Of a stretch of 15,138 nucleotides of DNA, positions 6,636 to 15,095 are shown piece by piece. A program made the position numbers and the translations under genes. Source of the DNA: Stramenopiles sp. TOSAG23-2 (lineage: Eukaryota; Sar); contig LT649725.1 in assembly GCA_900128395.1 (NCBI GenBank), forward strand, positions 1 through 15,138. The letters run 5' to 3'. The notes beneath the pieces are model-generated. The model did no database searches, had not been told where the DNA came from, and saw nothing but the letters and a program-made list of their open reading frames with translations. Within the stretch, counting starts at the first letter, position 1. Each line of letters opens with the position of its first letter.

Positions 6636-8034
6636 AACGTCTAAAGAAAGCTTCTTGTGGGCAACCTGCACAATGGAACCATTCAACATTTTCAGTACAT
6701 GTTAAATCCCATCCTTTAGTGCAACAAGCTTCATCTTTTTTACCGAATTTACTTGCTTTGCCTCCTGCTAACATAGCTTTACATACACAATCTTGGATTG
6801 CTTTGTCGTAACATCCAGTGCTTTGATGTGGTACACAACATGAAGACACACCGTTTCCTGGACTTTCTCTGTTGATTTCAGATACGGAGCTAGCCATACC
6901 GATGGACATAGGCCCAGCACCTTGTGCGCGTACTAGTTTTTCAAAGAATGTACGCATATGTTTACAGAATTTATTTGCAGTTTCACTAGGTTTACCGAAA
7001 CGATCTTGTAATTTAATCTCTTCAACACGAAAATATGCGTCTTTGCAAGTTTCAGTGATAACTTTATCATCGATACCCAATTGTTTTTTCTTTAATACGA
7101 ATTGAGCTTTACAGAACTCTCTCATGTTCGTTGGCAAATCAGAACCATCTCCACCTGATGCTTTTAGTTGAACAATTTTTTGCAAAACTTTGTCTTGGCA
7201 ACCACCGCCGGTACTTGTTTGTCCAAATAAAAATTTTGGTGGGGATGCAAGACTCGCACTAGTTAAAGTACTAAATGCAACGGAATTACTTTGTGTTAGT
7301 AAACTAACTAAGTCACTGGTACGTGATTGCAATGTTTGTTTAACTTTGCTACCCATGGAGGAACTAATCTCAGTAACAACGAAATCGACCATAAGACCAC
7401 CGGCATTGTCTTGCAACAAACGACGACGGGATGCTGCTGCTTCTGGAGCAGGTGCTCCATTTTTTTGTACCACATCAGTAATAGTGACTTTGTTGGCTGG
7501 AACTTCTAATAAATTTGCCAATGTGTTTTTGAACAACTTTCTTGCTTGGTCATTGAAATTCTCTTTTAATACACCACCCAACATGATTTGTCCATTCAAT
7601 ATTTTGTCCATGCTTTCTTGTGGCTCTTCATCGTTTCCAGTCATACCAGTCATTGCTGTTGCACCAGTCATACCAGTTGCACCAGTAGATCCAGTTCCAC
7701 CTGTATTTCCAGTTCCACCAGTATTACCAGATGCGCCCGTGGTAGATTTCTCAGCTTCTGAGGTTGGTGCAGCTGATGATCCTTGTGCAGCACCTGCTTG
7801 ACCTTCATTACCAGTGCCGCTTAATTCGATGAACATGGATTCTGGTAACATGGAGACAAATGATTCATCAGATTCACCATCATCACCTTTTGCCATAGGT
7901 TGTGTTTCATATGCATGAAAAGCAAAACGTGGGGAACGTTCAATTTCAGCATCGAAACTTTTAATAGTTGCACGCATATTTGCTGCATTCACAACACATA
8001 ATGTTGCGATTAAAAATACTATTACTGCACGCAT
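6634..8034 (-). CDS. Secreted protein with Gly/Thr-rich linker, RRRLLQ-type domain and Cys-rich C-terminal module
   Basis: 466 residues from the ATG at 8034, chosen because it starts a clean signal peptide (MRAVIVFLIATLCVVNA); the frame also allows a Met 21 codons upstream at 8097, but that would bury it. Regions in order: an acidic Ala/Ser-rich part (about 50-95); a TGxTG-type linker (about 98-134); a globular unit at about 145-250 with NFNDQARKLFKNTLANLL, VTITDVVQ and RRRLLQ (203-208), a pattern common in repeated domains of algal secreted proteins; a middle part with paired Cys; and a C-terminal Cys module (399-458: CCVPHQSTGCYD, CVC, CC, GWDLTC, CAGC) resembling CC/CVC/CC/WDxxC modules in secreted proteins of marine bacteria and protists. 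It likely folds with disulfides at the cell surface or outside. Function unknown. The stop is TAG, within the 47-bp duplication. Confidence 0.78.
   Translation of the reverse strand: MRAVIVFLIATLCVVNAANMRATIKSFDAEIERSPRFAFHAYETQPMAKGDDGESDESFVSMLPESMFIELSGTGNEGQAGAAQGSSAAPTSEAEKSTTGASGNTGGTGNTGGTGSTGATGMTGATAMTGMTGNDEEPQESMDKILNGQIMLGGVLKENFNDQARKLFKNTLANLLEVPANKVTITDVVQKNGAPAPEAAASRRRLLQDNAGGLMVDFVVTEISSSMGSKVKQTLQSRTSDLVSLLTQSNSVAFSTLTSASLASPPKFLFGQTSTGGGCQDKVLQKIVQLKASGGDGSDLPTNMREFCKAQFVLKKKQLGIDDKVITETCKDAYFRVEEIKLQDRFGKPSETANKFCKHMRTFFEKLVRAQGAGPMSIGMASSVSEINRESPGNGVSSCCVPHQSTGCYDKAIQDCVCKAMLAGGKASKFGKKDEACCTKGWDLTCTENVEWFHCAGCPQEAFFRR
7641..7735. repeat. Degenerate coding repeat (Gly-Thr linker)
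   Basis: Short units related to ccagttccacc and ccagtcatacc recur across this segment. On the minus strand they encode the repeated TG/GTG tripeptides (GNTGGTGNTGGTGSTG, then ATGMTGATAMTGMTG) of the secreted protein. The units are diverged, unlike the identical units of the EF-hand gene, so this repeat is older or under stronger protein-level selection. Confidence 0.7.
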
Positions 8035-8560
8035 GATTATTGTTTTATTCTTGTATATTAATCTCGTATTATTATTATTCTTTACAAACACAAACACACA
8101 ATATAATTGTATATATATTATCGTCTTTTTTACATTATCAACACCTACCAGTAGTGTTAATATATTTTAATATACATCGTTTTAAATCGACCGGCCCCTT
8201 CTTTTTTTATGATTTTGGATGAGGAAATTCACCTCACAAAATTATTAAGTACATTTTTATATAGGAGATTACATTTGGCTAAAATACACTTCAATAAATT
8301 ATAACGATACACTATTGGAAAAGGTGTATGATGATTTATTCTATTGCAAACATGTGGTATATAGATCTTTATTCTTACAGTATGCCTGTTGCATGATGCA
8401 CATCTTATATTTCCATATTTCCTCGTAGGTCCGGAACACCCTAGTCTACTGTATGTAGTCTAACACCTAACACCCTCACGGAGCCAGGTGAATACCATTA
8501 GAGGTAATCTAACAAGTATCTAGATTTACTGTATCCATACATATCCAATTCCAGCCTCAG

Positions 8561-8591
8561 AATTGCCACAGATTGCAATTGCCAGATTGCC
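8561..8591. repeat. Near-tandem 16/15-base repeat
   Basis: aattgccacagattgc is followed directly by aattgccagattgcc, one base shorter. ATTGCAAT, a palindrome, spans the junction. Its place in the middle of a divergent promoter region allows a regulatory role, but nothing more can be said. Confidence 0.5.
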
Positions 8592-8812
8592 AGAAAAAAC
8601 CAAAATGTTAAATATGAACTTCTATTTTTATTGAAGTAGCACCGGTATTATGGATTAGAATATCAAGCTGGCAAATTATATACCAGGTCGGTAACACTAC
8701 TATAAAACACTGTCACATCATAAGTTTTTTAAGTTCGACAGAAAAGATGTACAAAATGCAATAAATATATTCTTTCCTCCTCCTCCTCCTCTACTCAACA
8801 ACAAAAAGAAAC

Positions 8813-8868
8813 AAATATCAATCAATTACAAAAGAAACGCTTTATATATATATATATATATATATAAG
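8813..8868 (+). repeat. 56-bp inverted repeat, copy 2 (partner at 6533-6588)
   Basis: Exact reverse complement of 6533-6588, 94 bases upstream of the GAPDH start codon and so probably in its promoter or 5' UTR. It runs from aaatatcaatcaattaca through (TA)12 to ag. This copy is not flanked by any duplication, so it is more likely the source than the product of the copying event. Confidence 0.9.
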
Positions 8869-8961
8869 AACAGCAATAAACCACATCTTTTTTAGTAGTA
8901 AGAATCATACTACTACGTATATTATAATAGAACACTTCAAAAACTAATATCAACAAACAAA

Positions 8962-10536
8962 ATGTCAAGATCAGCAAAACGACAAAAAACAAATAATGGA
9001 TCGTCATCATCAACAACAAAAGAAGCTTTTACTACTGAAAGTTTAATATCCAATTTTCAAGCTGATGAAGAATTAGCAGAAACATTTATACCAATTATTG
9101 GTAAGTTATACCGTAAATGCAACGTAGTCACAACATTATTTGGTGCAAGTTTAAACAATGCATCCACTACTGATATTTTACGTAAACATCAAACACAAAC
9201 GGACCATCGTGGGCGTAATGTAACAGTGCAAGAAACGCATAAAGTTTTAATTGCAATAGCACGTATCAATGGGTTGAAAAATTTACGTTGTGATTTGGGA
9301 CAATTGCTACGTGTATGTGAAAAAACGGTCGAATCGACTGCACTTGATTTTAATGGTGCCGTGGAAGATGAAGTTGCAAAATCATCACGTTCTGTTCCAA
9401 ATCTAGAAAATCAAATGAATGTTGCAAAAGACATTGTATTATATGGTTTTGGACGTATTGGACGTTTATTGGCACGTGAGTTAATTAGAAAAACGGGAAG
9501 TGGTGGTAAAATGAGATTGCGTGGTATTGTCGTTCGACCACCAAAAAATGGACCGGATCTTGAAAAAAGATCACAATTGTTGTTACGTGATTCCGTACAT
9601 GGTCAATTCAATTGTAAATGTGAATTAGATCATGAAAAAAATGCAATGATTATCAATGGTAATTATATTCAATTGATTTATGGAAAATCACCTGATACAA
9701 TTGATTATACGAAATATGGTATTAATAATGCATTGGTCGTTGATAATACTGGTATATGGAGAGATCGCAAAGGTTTAGGGTTGCATTTAAAATCAAAAGG
9801 TGCTAGTAATGTTTTATTAACAGCACCTGCGAAAGACGATATACCAAATATTGTATATGGCATCAATGAACGTGAATTTTTATCCAATAAAAATGAAACC
9901 ATTTTTAGTGCTGCATCATGTACAACAAATGCAGTTGTCCCAACCATTAAATTAATTGATGATAATTTTGGTGGTATTATTTCTGGCCATTTAGAAACGG
10001 TACATGCATTTACAAATGATCAAAATTTAATTGACAACATGCATAAAAAAAACCGACGTGGTCGCTCCGCTCCGTTAAACTTAGTATTAACGGAAACCGG
10101 TGCTGCGAAAGCTACTATTAAATGTTTACCTCATTTAAAAGGAAAATTAACTGCAAATGCTATTCGAGTACCAACACCAGATGTATCGATGGCAATCATG
10201 GTATTAAATTTAGGCCGTGAAACAACGAAAGAGGAAATTAACAGCTTTTTACGGGAACGTGCGACACGTGGAGATTTGCAACAAGTGTTGGATTTTAGTG
10301 ATAATAAAGAAGCTGTATCTTCCGATTTTGTTGGTAATCGTGCAGGATGTTGTGTAGATGGCTCATCAACATCAGTTATTGGTAGTAAAGTGGTTTTATA
10401 TTGCTGGTATGATAATGAGTTTGGGTATACATGTCAAGTTGTACGGTTAATGCAAGCTTTATTGAATGTATCACATCCATTATGCCCACTTGCAAAAGTG
10501 ACTGCACCACCACCATCTATTGAAGATGATCAATAA
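8962..10536 (+). CDS. Glyceraldehyde-3-phosphate dehydrogenase, long form with N-terminal extension
   Basis: 524 residues against about 335 for ordinary GAPDH. The catalytic part is at about 156-500: Rossmann motif YGFGRIGRLL (161-170), NTGIW, catalytic Cys320 in SCTTN (319-323), catalytic His348 in HAFTNDQN, RRGRSAPLN, ETGAA, RVPTPDVSM and WYDNEFGYTCQVV (482-494). It catalyses phosphorylating oxidation of glyceraldehyde-3-phosphate with NAD(P). The usual Asp after the second strand that favours NAD is not obvious (IVVRPPKNG), so NADP use is possible (inference). Residues about 30-155 are not part of the classical fold; FIPIIGKLYR and VTTLFGASL resemble the extension of roughly 480-residue GAPDHs of gamma-proteobacteria such as Vibrio and Pseudomonas. 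The first 20 residues are Ser/Thr-rich with a basic KRQK, not a signal or plastid-type sequence. Single exon; ATG in caaacaaaATG context. Confidence 0.93.
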   Translation: MSRSAKRQKTNNGSSSSTTKEAFTTESLISNFQADEELAETFIPIIGKLYRKCNVVTTLFGASLNNASTTDILRKHQTQTDHRGRNVTVQETHKVLIAIARINGLKNLRCDLGQLLRVCEKTVESTALDFNGAVEDEVAKSSRSVPNLENQMNVAKDIVLYGFGRIGRLLARELIRKTGSGGKMRLRGIVVRPPKNGPDLEKRSQLLLRDSVHGQFNCKCELDHEKNAMIINGNYIQLIYGKSPDTIDYTKYGINNALVVDNTGIWRDRKGLGLHLKSKGASNVLLTAPAKDDIPNIVYGINEREFLSNKNETIFSAASCTTNAVVPTIKLIDDNFGGIISGHLETVHAFTNDQNLIDNMHKKNRRGRSAPLNLVLTETGAAKATIKCLPHLKGKLTANAIRVPTPDVSMAIMVLNLGRETTKEEINSFLRERATRGDLQQVLDFSDNKEAVSSDFVGNRAGCCVDGSSTSVIGSKVVLYCWYDNEFGYTCQVVRLMQALLNVSHPLCPLAKVTAPPPSIEDDQ

Positions 10537-10957
10537 GTGAATATAGGAAATGTAGTATGTGTTGCATTTCTTTTTTTCGTGTAGTAGATGTTGTAAAAAT
10601 ATTATCTACAAAAAAGTATATATATATCATATATACAAAAATGAACAAAAAAACACAAACACAGAATTTTATTAAAACGGGATTTTTTTTTTTCAATTAA
10701 ATTTTAATGTGTGTGTGTATAATTTAATATAGTATGTTTGAAGTACGAAGCGTTCGTATTATTAGTACCATCAGGACACTAGATATATTTTATATTTTGT
10801 GGACGCCGTGTGCATATTTACGAGAAAGTAACACACCATATATATACATGTAAGATGCGTAATTTATATACGTAATATATAATATATACGAGTAGATATA
10901 TATTCTCTTTTTTATTTTTTTGTTTTTTATTACCCACGCTCTCTCGCTTTCACTCTC
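10537..10957. other. Convergent intergenic region between GAPDH and LUC7-like genes
   Basis: 421 bp holding the 3' ends of two converging genes. It contains a TA-rich imperfect palindrome (about 10616-10636), T-runs, a GT tract (about 10709-10718) and a perfect 6-base stem with a 3-base loop (TACGAA 10744-10749, TTCGTA 10753-10758). A tract of tcttttttattttttt lies close to the LUC7-like stop. No gene is supported. Confidence 0.4.
10744..10758. other. Small perfect hairpin (6-bp stem, GCG loop)
   Basis: TACGAA, GCG, TTCGTA. It lies about 208 bases past the GAPDH stop and about 200 bases past the LUC7-like stop, near the middle of the convergent region. It could form in transcripts of either strand. 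It is short, so chance is a fair explanation. Confidence 0.45.
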
Positions 10958-12253
10958 TTACCATCTTCTTTGCCTTGGCGCACCTCTTTCACTATATCCA
11001 CCACCACCTCCACGTCTATAACTATCATTACCATCCCTACTATAACTATCACCACCTCTGCGTGTACCTAACTGGGTATGATTAGGATTGTTACTTCTAC
11101 CACCTCCACCGCCACCGCCGCGGCGGCCACCACCGCCACCACTACGTCTGTCTTGATAACCACCACCTCCGCCTCCGCCACCACCACCATTACCACCACT
11201 CCGACTCATAAAGGTTGCTGTCACTTTAGGAGTAACTTTGGGAGCACCGCAACGTCTACAATTTAACCTATCCATAAAGTTGGAAACGCCACAACTACCA
11301 CATGTCCATTCCTCACGTTTTTGTCGTTTAAAATCTCTTCTACCACCATCTCGTCCTCCACCATAGCCTCTACCACCATCGCCTCTGCCATAATTTCCTC
11401 CACCATTACGTCCACTACCATAATTTCTACTACTACTACTACTACCAAACCTACTATTATCGCGCGCAACTCGTTCCTCATATTCTCTTAACCCACGTGG
11501 TGGATTATTTTTTTCCATCACTTTTAAAAATTCACGCAAATGTTTCCAACCACGATATTGCTTTCCTTGGAAATACAAATCCATACGCTCTTCGCCATCT
11601 AATGATGAGTAATAATGACCTGTAACTGTGCATACAATTAATTTGCTTTCGTTTTGCTTGATTCCAGCAGATGCTGCACTTACACCTTGTGTAATTGCCA
11701 ATCTTTGTTTATTTAATAAATCGATTTCTTTCATAATTCGTAATGCTTCATTAGCATTATTATCTTCGCCATATTTCTCTGCTTCGTCCGTTTTTTCTTG
11801 AATTTTCGTAGTAATGTCGATCAATTTCGCTTTATCATCTTCATTCAAATCGGCCATGGTAGCTGGCCGTTCCTCTGCTTCCAAACGTTTTTTACTATTT
11901 TCAATTTTTTGATCACATTTCCGTACTAGTTGTTGTAAAAAAACCATCGTTTTGTATTCATATCCATATTTATCTTTTTCCCTTTGAGGTAAACTATTCC
12001 ACTCTTTAATAGGCCCCGCTAATCTTGGATTTGTAAGCCCATATATACTATATGGGGATGGTCCCAAATCACTCTTTGTTTGATTAAATAAAGTATGCGG
12101 ACATATACCGCATAATGTATATTTACATACTTCCCTATCACTAAATTTAAGTTTCACTTCCTCCTTTAAACTTGAACGGTTAATACCTAATAATGTATCG
12201 CATAATTCCCTTGCCGCCGTAATTGCTTTTTGATGTTGCGATTTGTTTGGCAT
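10958..12253 (-). CDS. LUC7-like protein with degenerate LUC7 zinc fingers, RanBP2 zinc finger and RGG-type tail
   Basis: 431 residues. LUC7 family traits run in order: RELCDTLLGIN (15-25); VCKYTLCGICPHTLFNQTKSDLG (42-64), the first finger region; YEYKTMVFLQQLVRKCDQKIENSKKRLE (98-125); a helical part with AEKYGEDNNANEALRIMKEID (158-178); and the second finger region LIVCTVTGHYY...GKQYRGW (205-236). LUC7 proteins are U1 snRNP subunits that stabilise the 5' splice site pairing. Metal ligands are missing: in finger 1 the third Cys and the His are Ser and Tyr (GPSPYSIYG); in finger 2 the second Cys is Thr and both His are Tyr. An added RanBP2-type finger is intact (W316, C318, C321, N325, C332, C335), a class that can bind single-stranded RNA. 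Gly/Arg/Ser-rich stretches surround it, with a basic FKRQKR next to it. Likely nuclear and RNA-binding. Stop TAA. Confidence 0.87.
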   Translation of the reverse strand: MPNKSQHQKAITAARELCDTLLGINRSSLKEEVKLKFSDREVCKYTLCGICPHTLFNQTKSDLGPSPYSIYGLTNPRLAGPIKEWNSLPQREKDKYGYEYKTMVFLQQLVRKCDQKIENSKKRLEAEERPATMADLNEDDKAKLIDITTKIQEKTDEAEKYGEDNNANEALRIMKEIDLLNKQRLAITQGVSAASAGIKQNESKLIVCTVTGHYYSSLDGEERMDLYFQGKQYRGWKHLREFLKVMEKNNPPRGLREYEERVARDNSRFGSSSSSRNYGSGRNGGGNYGRGDGGRGYGGGRDGGRRDFKRQKREEWTCGSCGVSNFMDRLNCRRCGAPKVTPKVTATFMSRSGGNGGGGGGGGGGYQDRRSGGGGGRRGGGGGGGRSNNPNHTQLGTRRGGDSYSRDGNDSYRRGGGGGYSERGAPRQRRW

Positions 12254-12715
12254 AGTTATTACTATTGTTATGATTACAAACTATATATATTATATATATA
12301 TATATATGATAGACTATATATGATATGATATAATGCTTCTTACTATTTATAAAATATCATATCTTATCTATCCATTTAAATTACGAATCATTCAATATTT
12401 TATTAATAATAGTTGTATAATTTGTTGTTTTTGATGGAGTGAGTAGTTGTTGTTTTCCAGCTAGCAGCAGCAGGTTTTCCAGGGGTTTTCACCACTTCTT
12501 TTTTTCTCTTCTTCTTTCATTTTATATTTTAAGTACAAATTATTAATATAGTATGTGATAGAGAGTTAAAACAGGCCACAGTATAGTATAATTTCAATAT
12601 AATAGACTAACCAGCAACCAGCTAGCTTATTTTTTATAATGTGTGCGTTTTTAATCTCAAAAAACAAATATATACCACGTCGTGTAAATTTAAAAAGTGG
12701 TGCATGGGTGTGTTT
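12254..12715. other. Intergenic region between two minus-strand genes
   Basis: 462 bp holding the LUC7-like promoter and leader (left) and the 3' end of the beta-galactosidase gene (right). It has a TA-rich run at about 12281-12307 close to the LUC7-like start, and scattered ccagctagc motifs (12458-12466, 12618-12626). No gene or RNA is supported. Confidence 0.4.
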
Positions 12716-15095
12716 TTAAACTGAAACTTTCATAGGTCTGATAGTAATGGAATATTCCCATTCTTCCTCCGGTGGTATAAAATACTCATCTAATGTTACT
12801 GGACTCCAACTATTATCACCACCCACACCCATATGTGCGCAATCAATATGCAGGTACAATGGACTATCACTATTATCATCAATTGGTGGTAAATCTTCTT
12901 CATGCAATGCATTTGCAAGTTCATCGACAGAGTATCGGCTGACTGAGAAATGTGCACCTTTATCACCATTTTTAGGTCTTTCTGCCTTTGTTTCTTTCAA
13001 ATTATTGTACGATATATGTAACGAATTTGTAGCATCTGATTTTTTTGCTTTTTCATCTATCAAACAAACAGATTTTACACCCCCCCTTGAACCATTTTCC
13101 CCTGGCACAATGTATGGAGTATGCATTTCATCAATAGTTTTAGAATGGACACCATACCATGCTGCTTCTTGGCGATCATTATAATTTTCATGAGGACCAA
13201 GCCCATTCCACATAACTGATGTATATTTAGCAGGTAATTGCAAGACAAGACCTATGCGAGGTAACGTCTTTATTTTTCTCCTATGACGTATTAAATATGT
13301 ACTAGGTACAACATGTACATGAACGACTACAGCATCTTCGCAAAACTTCCATTCTGTAGTAGTTTCAAACAGTAAACGATTATAATTTCCATAATGTTTC
13401 TCAGTCGTGTTCCAATATGGCATATTATCATTTTCAGTTATATCTGTTTTTCCAAACTTAACATTTTCAGTTTTCAATTTATTCAATCCCAAGCTCAACC
13501 AATGGAAATTGTATGAACATTCATCTCTGTAAAGTACTTTACAAATTTCAAGTGCGAAACTTGGCATTATATTTCCACCTTGCGTATCTAGTCCACCTTT
13601 ATCATTATCTGTTGGGCTGCGATAAAAACAATGATCTAAACCTAAAATTTGTTCATTGCCAAAATTTAAAACTTGCAGTTTTCCTGATTCTATAGAAAAT
13701 TGACAATCGTAATTATCTGTGTCAATTGTTAACATATCATTATCCGCCATTTCATGCCATGATTCAGCCGCATCTAAATCCTCTTCTTCATCATTAACTT
13801 TAGATAATGGTAAAACATTATGTGCAATTACAGTAGGTTCATTTTCCATTAACCAAACGCAAGGCATCGACATTATAGCCCAACAATGCAATTGGCAACC
13901 TTCTTCGCAATCCGCTGAAGATGAAGGATCAAATGGTATTGTAAATTCAGTTGATTCAAATGGTCCAGCTAATGGATTTTCTACTTCGGCTACTCCACGT
14001 GCAACATACACGCCGCTACTATTTGCTACAGCCCATTCAAACTTCAAATGGGATAAATCTAAATGATCATGTCTATTTAAAACGCATATTGTTGGCAGGG
14101 AAGATACTTCATCATCATCATCATCATCATCTTGCATTAATGAAAATACGACGCGGGATTGTAAATATTTAAATTCCTCCAATGCTGGCTTCCCAGTTCG
14201 ATCTGGGAAACATACACCATTGATGCAAAATTGTTTATCGCCTTTACCTGAATTAGGGCCAAAATCACCACCATATCCATATCCCAATCCTTCTGAATAT
14301 TCTAACCCCTGATCAATCCAATCCCATACGAAGCCACCTTGCAATTGTTTATGTTGTGGCAACCTAGACCAAAACAAATCAAAATAATGTGATAAATTTC
14401 CATTTGAGTTTCCCATTGCATGTGTATATTCACATAAGATCAAAGGTCGAGTTTCCCTTCGTTCTTGTACTGTACTTTCGATTTGTTTTGCGCTGTGATA
14501 CATAGGACATACAATATCTGTTAAACTATGCGGCCCTTGCCCATTGCCTAACATTAAAACTGCATCGCCATGATCTCTTCCACCTTCATATTGCACAGGA
14601 CGAGTTGGATCAAATTCACGAAGCCATGCAGAACATGCTTCTAGATTTGGGCCATTTCCTGATTCATTTCCCAAGGAATGTATAATTACGCAAGGGTAAT
14701 TAATAGAACGACGTGCCATAGATTGTACCCTTGATAGAAATAGATTTTTCCATTCAGGTAAACATGCTAGTAATGAAAATGTAGATGACAAAGTAAATCC
14801 ATGTGTTTCAATATTTCCTTCATCACATACATACAAGCCAATTTCATTTGCCATATCATATAAATGAAAGGCATTTGGATAATGGCTACAGCGTACTGCA
14901 TTAAAATTCTTTCGTTTCATCAATATTAAATCTATCAATGTCTCCTTCGCAGAAACAGTTTTACCATTAGCAGCTGAGTGTTCATGCCTATTTGCCCCGC
15001 AAATAGTTACAGCTTTGCCATTGACACGCAAATTTCCATCTACTATTTCTACATTCCGAAAACCAACCCTGAAAACTTCTCCTTGAACATTGCAA
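12716..15095 (-). CDS. LacZ-type GH2 beta-galactosidase, C-terminal two-thirds (5' part outside the window)
   Basis: About 793 residues visible, matching E. coli LacZ from about residue 325 to its end. Landmarks: RVGFRNVEI, GANRHEH, NFNAVRCSHYPN, GLYVCDEGNIETHG, VIIHSLGNESGNG with the acid/base Glu (codon near 14663-14665), LILCEYTHAMGNSNG with the nucleophile Glu (14429-14431), GGFVWDWIDQGL, YRSPTDND, NGLGPHENYNDRQ and the ending IDCAHMGVGGDNSWSP. The enzyme hydrolyses terminal beta-galactosides. Homology runs past 15031, where there is only a TTG, so that is not the start. The frame stays open to 15106, just inside an in-frame TAA (15107-15109). AG at 15096-15097 after an AT-rich run (read on the minus strand) looks like an intron acceptor, so the feature is ended there; the preceding exon must lie beyond the window. 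A Gln plus seven Asp form an acidic loop. Localisation cannot be judged without the N-terminus. Confidence 0.93.
14109..14131. repeat. TCA trinucleotide microsatellite (poly-Asp codons)
   Basis: About seven TCA/ATC units on the plus strand, read as GAT codons on the coding strand. They give a run of seven Asp in a surface loop of the beta-galactosidase, between the catalytic barrel and the next beta domain. This is likely a species-specific expansion. Confidence 0.8.

Larger units (their letters stand above)
8035..8961. other. Divergent intergenic region between secreted-protein and GAPDH genes
   Basis: 927 bp, the largest non-coding stretch, should hold two divergent promoters and 5' leaders. 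A TATA-like run lies at about 8108-8125, 75-90 bases before the secreted-protein ATG. A near-tandem repeat (aattgccacagattgc 8561-8576, then aattgccagattgcc 8577-8591) is present mid-region. Near the GAPDH gene are a CCT microsatellite (about 8776-8791) and the 56-bp repeat with twelve TA units (8813-8868). No small gene or structured RNA is supported. Confidence 0.45.

Noticed and set aside
7190-7801. 203-residue open frame on the plus strand rich in Pro and Val (VPVAPVDPVPPV...)
   Set aside because: It is the antisense of the Gly/Thr-rich linker and following domain of the secreted-protein gene. The coding signal (signal peptide, Cys module) is on the minus strand.
8508-8519. 12-mer tctaacaagtat shared with 3537-3548
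   Set aside because: Several shared 12-mers are expected by chance in 15 kb of AT-rich sequence, and the flanks do not match.
6533-8868. A transposon bounded by 56-bp terminal inverted repeats
   Set aside because: The repeats are perfect and inverted, but there is no target-site duplication outside them (flanks tttac versus aacag), no transposase inside, and the left repeat is enclosed by a 47-bp duplication that a transposon model does not explain.
8035-8961. tRNA or other structured RNA gene in the largest intergenic region
   Set aside because: No A-box/B-box pair or cloverleaf could be found; the short repeats there are not RNA-gene like.
12747-13184. 145-residue plus-strand open frame
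   Set aside because: It lies fully antisense to the conserved C-terminal part of the beta-galactosidase.
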